This document shows positions 16,485 to 19,769 of a stretch of DNA of 19,769 bases, piece after piece; position 1 is the first letter of the stretch, and every line of letters begins with the position of its first letter. The position numbers and the translations under genes were made by a program. This DNA comes from JAGTVG01 sp964389805 (GTDB lineage: Bacteria; Bacteroidota; Bacteroidia; Cytophagales; Cyclobacteriaceae), in NCBI GenBank assembly GCA_964389805.1, contig CAYMFU010000296.1, forward strand, positions 1-19,769. The letters are read 5' to 3'. The notes beneath the pieces are model-generated. The model had not been told where the DNA came from and ran no database searches. It saw only the letters and a program-made list of their open reading frames with translations.

Positions 16485-16598
16485 AGTTTTAATATTTTAA
16501 GTTTTACATAAATTTCAAAATGATCGTATAACCTATGACCTTAAAAACTGTACCAGTCCAAATATTTGACATTATTGCATTCCGATAGCGACATATTG

Positions 16599-16647
16599 GC
16601 ATATAATTGGGAAAGCTCAGCACAATTCCCGCCATTATGGCACAATT
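16599..16647. repeat. Helically phased GCA..AATT repeats between hsp20 and tRNA-Asn
   Basis: GCACAATT occurs at 16620-16627 and again at 16640-16647, exactly 20 bases apart, and a related GCATATAATT starts at 16599, 21 bases before the first. The palindrome GCCAT-T-ATGGC (16631-16641) lies between and overlaps the second copy. Two-turn spacing suggests binding sites on one DNA face, but no regulator is identified. Confidence 0.4.
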
Positions 16648-16710
16648 ATTCTTTTATATTATGGGATGAATTATCATTGGGTGTCTTAAAAAAAAATAAT
16701 TGAATAAATA

Positions 16711-16741
16711 TTGATAATTTATTTCCCGGGGGCTACTTTTG
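16711..16741 (+). promoter_or_regulatory. Promoter of tRNA-Asn (Bacteroidota sigma-A type)
   Basis: An exact -7 element TACTTTTG (consensus TAnnTTTG) at 16734-16741 is preceded, 20 bases upstream, by a TTG -33 element at 16711-16713. Transcription would start near 16748, leaving about a 12-base leader before the mature tRNA. Spacing and motif are what is known for this phylum. Confidence 0.75.
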
Positions 16742-16759
16742 CTTTCCATTTTGAGAACT

Positions 16760-16833
16760 TCCTCAGTAGCTCAGTTGGTTAGAGCATCTGACTGTTAATC
16801 AGAGGGTCCTTGGTTCGAGTCCAAGCTGAGGAG
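16760..16833 (+). tRNA. tRNA-Asn (anticodon GUU)
   Basis: A full cloverleaf is visible: acceptor TCCTCAG (16760-16766) pairs with CTGAGGA (16826-16832), with discriminator G at 16833. The D arm contains AGCTCAGTTGGTTAGAGC. The anticodon stem TCTGA/TCAGA (16787-16803) encloses the loop CTGTTAA with anticodon GTT at 16794-16796. The T arm is CTTGG-TTCGAGT-CCAAG. CCA is not encoded. GUU reads AAC and AAU. Confidence 0.97.
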
Positions 16834-16847
16834 CGAAAATGAGAAAG

Positions 16848-16873
16848 TCCCGCCAAACGGCGGGATTTTTTTT
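16848..16873 (+). terminator. Rho-independent terminator of tRNA-Asn
   Basis: TCCCGCC (16848-16854) and GGCGGGA (16859-16865) form a perfect stem with loop AAAC, followed by eight T. It begins 15 bases after the tRNA. Confidence 0.93.
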
Positions 16874-17204
16874 ATTTAAAAACGGACTAGAGGTTTATTC
16901 CGCCCTGGCGGGAAGTCCAAGCTGGGAGACCATAAGTAGAATTAGGGTAAGGATGGTTCTCATTTGTGGTCATCTGATTCCTGAAAAAAAAGGGACAATG
17001 CAACTATTGGCTCATTATTAAGTCATATATAATAGTATATTAATTATAATAAGCTTTTATATACCTACATGAATACAACATAATATGTAAAATTTTTCTT
17101 GATGTAAATGTGGGTTACATGAAATGGCATCTTCTTGATAAGATTACCATATTGAAGATGGATTTACGACAAAGGTCATTATTTTTTTATTAATAAATTT
17201 CGCT
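16874..17204. other. Gene-free gap with a partial copy of the tRNA-Asn 3' end
   Basis: I see no gene in this stretch. Bases 16914-16924 (AGTCCAAGCTG) repeat 16818-16828 of the tRNA, and the match extends to the end of the tRNA with one base missing (AGTCCAAGCTGGGAG versus AGTCCAAGCTGAGGAG). A short CGCC-CT-GGCG dyad lies just before it (16901-16910). The remainder (16950-17204) is AT-rich and presumably holds the promoter of the ABC permease, but no clear TAnnTTTG motif was found. Confidence 0.55.
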
Positions 17205-19571
17205 ATGATCAGGCACTATCTTACCGTCGCAGTTAGAAACATTTTCAGGAATAAAATATTCTCAGTCATTACATCATTCGGTTTATCTATTGGTATGGCA
17301 ACTTTTGTACTAATCCTTCTATGGGTTATGGATGAAATGAACTTTGACAAATTCCATAAAAATATTGATCAATTGTTCAGCATCATTGAAAAACAGGAAT
17401 ATTCGGAAGGTCAGAATTTTTATACCAACAATACCCCATTCGCACTGAAAGATGAACTCCAAAATAAATATCCGGAAGTTTTAAATGCCACCAGAACAAT
17501 ATGGATTGGGGACAGACCCATGAGTTTCGATGATAAAATAATTACAGCCGGGCCAATCTGCATGGTTGATCCTGAATTTTTAAGTGTTTTTACATTCGAT
17601 ATACTGACCGGCGATCCCTATGCATTAAAAGATCCTGACAAAATCATGATTACCAGTGAAATTGCTGAGGTATTTTTCGGAAATGTTGATCCTGTTGGTA
17701 AAACATTAAAGATGGATGATCAATATGAGTTTGAAGTTGGCGCTGTATTGGAGAATGTCCCCGATAATTCAACTTTCAAGTTTAAAATTATTGTTCCATT
17801 TGTTCAGATGGAAAAGATTTTTGGAAGGGATTTGAACAGCTGGGGGAATAATTGGCCTCGTACAACTGTATTGTTAAAGGAGGGAACATCAGTAGAATTG
17901 TTTCAGAAGAAGATAGAAAATCTTTGTAAGGATAATGGACAAGAAAACACAACATTGTTCACCAAGTCTCTTGTGAAAGATCATTTATATTCAGATTCAG
18001 GGAATAACAATCGGATACAATATATATACCTGTTTATTGCTATTGGAATTATTATTTTATTGATAGCCAATGTAAATTTCGTGAATTTATCTACCGCAAG
18101 ATCTGAAACAAGAGCACGGGAGGTAGGTATCCGGAAAGTTGTAGGTGCCCATCGCAGCAATTTGATATTTCAATTTTTGAGTGAAAAAGTTCTCCTGGTA
18201 TTTATAAGTTTAATCCTTGCTGCGGTTATCGCATATTTGTTAACCCCTGTATTCAATAATATTTCAGGCAAGAATATCATTTTTGACCTATTTAGAAACC
18301 GAAACCTGATGCTCCTTTTAATCGGAACCGGCATTATTACATCAATATTATCGGGGATCTATCCGGCGTTGATATTATCATCATTTTCCCCTTTAAGAGC
18401 TTTGAAATCCATGATCATGGTGAGATCCAAAAAACAAGTACAGTTTCGCAGTATGCTTGTAATTTTTCAGTTCACTTTGTCAATTATTTTAATTGTCAGT
18501 GCCATCGTTGTTTTATCACAATTGCAGTACATAAAGAACTACAACCTGGGATATACATCTGAAAATCTGATTTGTATTGAATTACGAGGTCAGGCAAAAC
18601 AGAATCATATCCCATTTTCAAATGAATTACTGAAAATTCCAGGCGTGATAAAACTTACCAAAGCGGATAAACCTCCTTTCTGGTCTGGAAATTCATCCTG
18701 GGGATTCGATTGGGAAGATAAAGATCCTAACAATAAAGTTTTGATTAATATGATGTGGGTTGATAAGAATTATTTCGAAGTTCTTGAAATCCCATTTGTT
18801 GATGGAAATTCCTTTTCTAGTCGTTTTGACAATTATGAAATTGATAAGATTGAAAACATAGATGTGATTCTTAATGCAGAGGCGATCAGAAGAATGAAGT
18901 TAAAGGAACCGGTGGGCAAATATTTTGGATTGGATGATTTCAAAGGTACCATTACGGGCGTAACCAATGATTTTAATTTTGAATCACTTAGAAGAACCGT
19001 TGAACCTTTGCTGTTATTGCCTCTTCAGGAGGATCCAAGTGTGTTTATTGTACGTATTCAGGCTGAAAATATACATCAAAACATTGAAAATATTGAAGAA
19101 GTCTGGAAAAATATCAATCATATATCTCCATTTATTTTCAGTTTTTTCGATGATCGACTTGAGCAGATGTATCGCTCTGAAGTTCGAATTTCAAAACTTT
19201 TTAAATACTTCACTGCTATTGCATTATTCATTGCATGTCTTGGACTTTTGGGATTATCATCATATTCTATACAACGAAGAACAAAGGAAATAGGTGTACG
19301 TAAAGTTGTTGGTGCTTCTGTGAAACGAATAGTACTATTGTTATCAAAAGAATTCACCCGATGGATCTTCATTTCTTTTTTAATTGCTTGTCCAGTATCC
19401 TGGTACGTTATGAATTTATGGCTTCAGAATTTTGCCTACAAAACCGTATTACACTGGTGGATCTTTTTTATCTCAGGGCTGATGGCCTTAATGATTGCCA
19501 TAATTACCGTGGGCTTTCAAACTGTAAATGCAGCATTAAAAAATCCCGTGGACAGCTTGAGATATGAATAG
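17205..19571 (+). CDS. FtsX/MacB-family ABC transporter permease
   Basis: A 788-residue membrane protein. The N-terminal pattern 'AVRNIFRNKIFSVITSFGLSIGMA' with a first helix at about 20-42 and an extracytoplasmic MacB_PCD domain (about 45-265) is followed by the first FtsX unit, with helices near 271-293, 325-350 and 365-390. A second half repeats this: a helix at about 416-438, a periplasmic domain (440-650) and a second FtsX unit with helices near 665-690, 715-735 and 745-770. Each unit carries the coupling motif 'REVGIRKVVGA' or 'KEIGVRKVVGA'. Such doubled permeases are numerous in Bacteroidota and are thought to move lipids, peptides or drugs, or to work as mechanotransmitters. The partner ATPase is not adjacent, so the substrate and partner are unknown. 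ATG at 17205 gives the conserved N terminus. Confidence 0.93.
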   Translation: MIRHYLTVAVRNIFRNKIFSVITSFGLSIGMATFVLILLWVMDEMNFDKFHKNIDQLFSIIEKQEYSEGQNFYTNNTPFALKDELQNKYPEVLNATRTIWIGDRPMSFDDKIITAGPICMVDPEFLSVFTFDILTGDPYALKDPDKIMITSEIAEVFFGNVDPVGKTLKMDDQYEFEVGAVLENVPDNSTFKFKIIVPFVQMEKIFGRDLNSWGNNWPRTTVLLKEGTSVELFQKKIENLCKDNGQENTTLFTKSLVKDHLYSDSGNNNRIQYIYLFIAIGIIILLIANVNFVNLSTARSETRAREVGIRKVVGAHRSNLIFQFLSEKVLLVFISLILAAVIAYLLTPVFNNISGKNIIFDLFRNRNLMLLLIGTGIITSILSGIYPALILSSFSPLRALKSMIMVRSKKQVQFRSMLVIFQFTLSIILIVSAIVVLSQLQYIKNYNLGYTSENLICIELRGQAKQNHIPFSNELLKIPGVIKLTKADKPPFWSGNSSWGFDWEDKDPNNKVLINMMWVDKNYFEVLEIPFVDGNSFSSRFDNYEIDKIENIDVILNAEAIRRMKLKEPVGKYFGLDDFKGTITGVTNDFNFESLRRTVEPLLLLPLQEDPSVFIVRIQAENIHQNIENIEEVWKNINHISPFIFSFFDDRLEQMYRSEVRISKLFKYFTAIALFIACLGLLGLSSYSIQRRTKEIGVRKVVGASVKRIVLLLSKEFTRWIFISFLIACPVSWYVMNLWLQNFAYKTVLHWWIFFISGLMALMIAIITVGFQTVNAALKNPVDSLRYE

Positions 19572-19599
19572 TACTAAAAATTTTCAAAGAATTTTAGTA
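19572..19599. terminator. AT-rich hairpin between convergent genes
   Basis: TACTAAAA (19572-19579) pairs with TTTTAGTA (19592-19599), starting directly after the permease stop and lying 28 bases beyond the stop of the minus-strand gene. The stem is AT-only apart from one C-G pair, so it may be a weak bidirectional terminator. Confidence 0.4.
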
Positions 19600-19626
19600 T
19601 ATAAAATAAGAAAATTCAGAAAAGTA

Positions 19627-19769
19627 TTAAAAATCAGTTACGTTCAGGGCCTTCTCAATTGTTCCTTCTTTTGCAACTACCGGTGGCTCCAGTAAATCGG
19701 AATTCAAATCCAGATATTGCTTTTTCGCCTTAATGGGCAGATCGATTGTATATGGTTTGGCATGTGAGA
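19627..19769 (-). CDS. C-terminal end of an unidentified protein (partial)
   Basis: On the minus strand one frame stays open from the window edge for 46 codons and ends in TAA at 19627-19629. The other two minus frames have stops. The visible residues include 'AKPYTIDLPIKAKKQYLDL' and end in 'EKALNVTDF'. Composition looks protein-like (Lys/Leu/Pro mix), and the stop is placed as expected for a gene convergent with the permease. I do not recognise the family. The start and most of the gene lie beyond the window. Confidence 0.6.
   Translation of the reverse strand, partial: SHAKPYTIDLPIKAKKQYLDLNSDLLEPPVVAKEGTIEKALNVTDF

Noticed and set aside
16559..16568. CAAATATTTG palindrome upstream of hsp20
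   Set aside because: A ten-base AT-rich palindrome is expected by chance in this base composition; no second copy nearby.
16839..17021. A 60-codon open frame just after tRNA-Asn
   Set aside because: It runs through the tRNA terminator and the tRNA-end duplicate, has no recognisable motif and no initiation context; it is almost certainly non-coding.

Overview
The window looks like part of a Bacteroidota chromosome, probably a Cytophagia-like lineage, although the class is a guess. Four things point there: AT-rich DNA with little Shine-Dalgarno signal, the gene order DUF4175 - HATPase - ybeY - mnmG, an Ig-like lipoprotein with a Pro/Gly-rich 'PPGGGPRDT' start, and a Bacteroidota-type TAnnTTTG promoter in front of a tRNA. 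The genes themselves are mostly ordinary housekeeping genes. The notable content is chromosome-maintenance DNA between them.

Layout. 1-873 is the 3' part of a family 5 (oligopeptide-type) solute-binding protein. 902-9568 is a tightly packed + strand gene string: a large DUF4175 membrane/coiled-coil protein, a small anti-sigma-type ATPase/kinase, the rRNA-processing endoribonuclease YbeY, the tRNA-modifying enzyme MnmG, a zinc-ribbon SAM methyltransferase and an Ig-like lipoprotein. Several genes overlap or nearly abut (TAATG, TGA-T-ATG, ATGA). The only real gap, 5042-5115, holds two copies of the ParB-binding parS palindrome.

9569-9928 is non-coding, very AT-rich and carries three perfect and about six one-mismatch DnaA boxes, followed by a 35-base pure A/T stretch. 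I read it as the chromosomal origin, oriC. A secreted TPR protein (9929-11764) starts directly at its edge, followed by a 322-base gap and an adenosylcobalamin-dependent class II ribonucleotide reductase (nrdJ, 12087-14390).

To the right, a bidirectional terminator separates nrdJ from a minus-strand HtrA/Deg protease (14475-15920) and a minus-strand Hsp20 small heat-shock protein (16053-16484). The two are envelope and cytoplasmic protein-quality genes, and a terminator between them suggests separate transcripts. Next come tRNA-Asn(GUU) with its own promoter and terminator, a partial duplicate of the tRNA 3' end, a stand-alone FtsX/MacB-type ABC permease (17205-19571), and the C-terminal end of an unidentified minus-strand gene running off the window.

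Taken together, the window appears to be an origin neighbourhood: parS sites about 4.5 kb from a DnaA-box cluster, with translation and nucleotide-supply genes nearby. All genes left of the proposed origin point toward it, so a leftward replication fork would meet them head-on. I see no mobile element, CRISPR array or clearly new multi-gene system.
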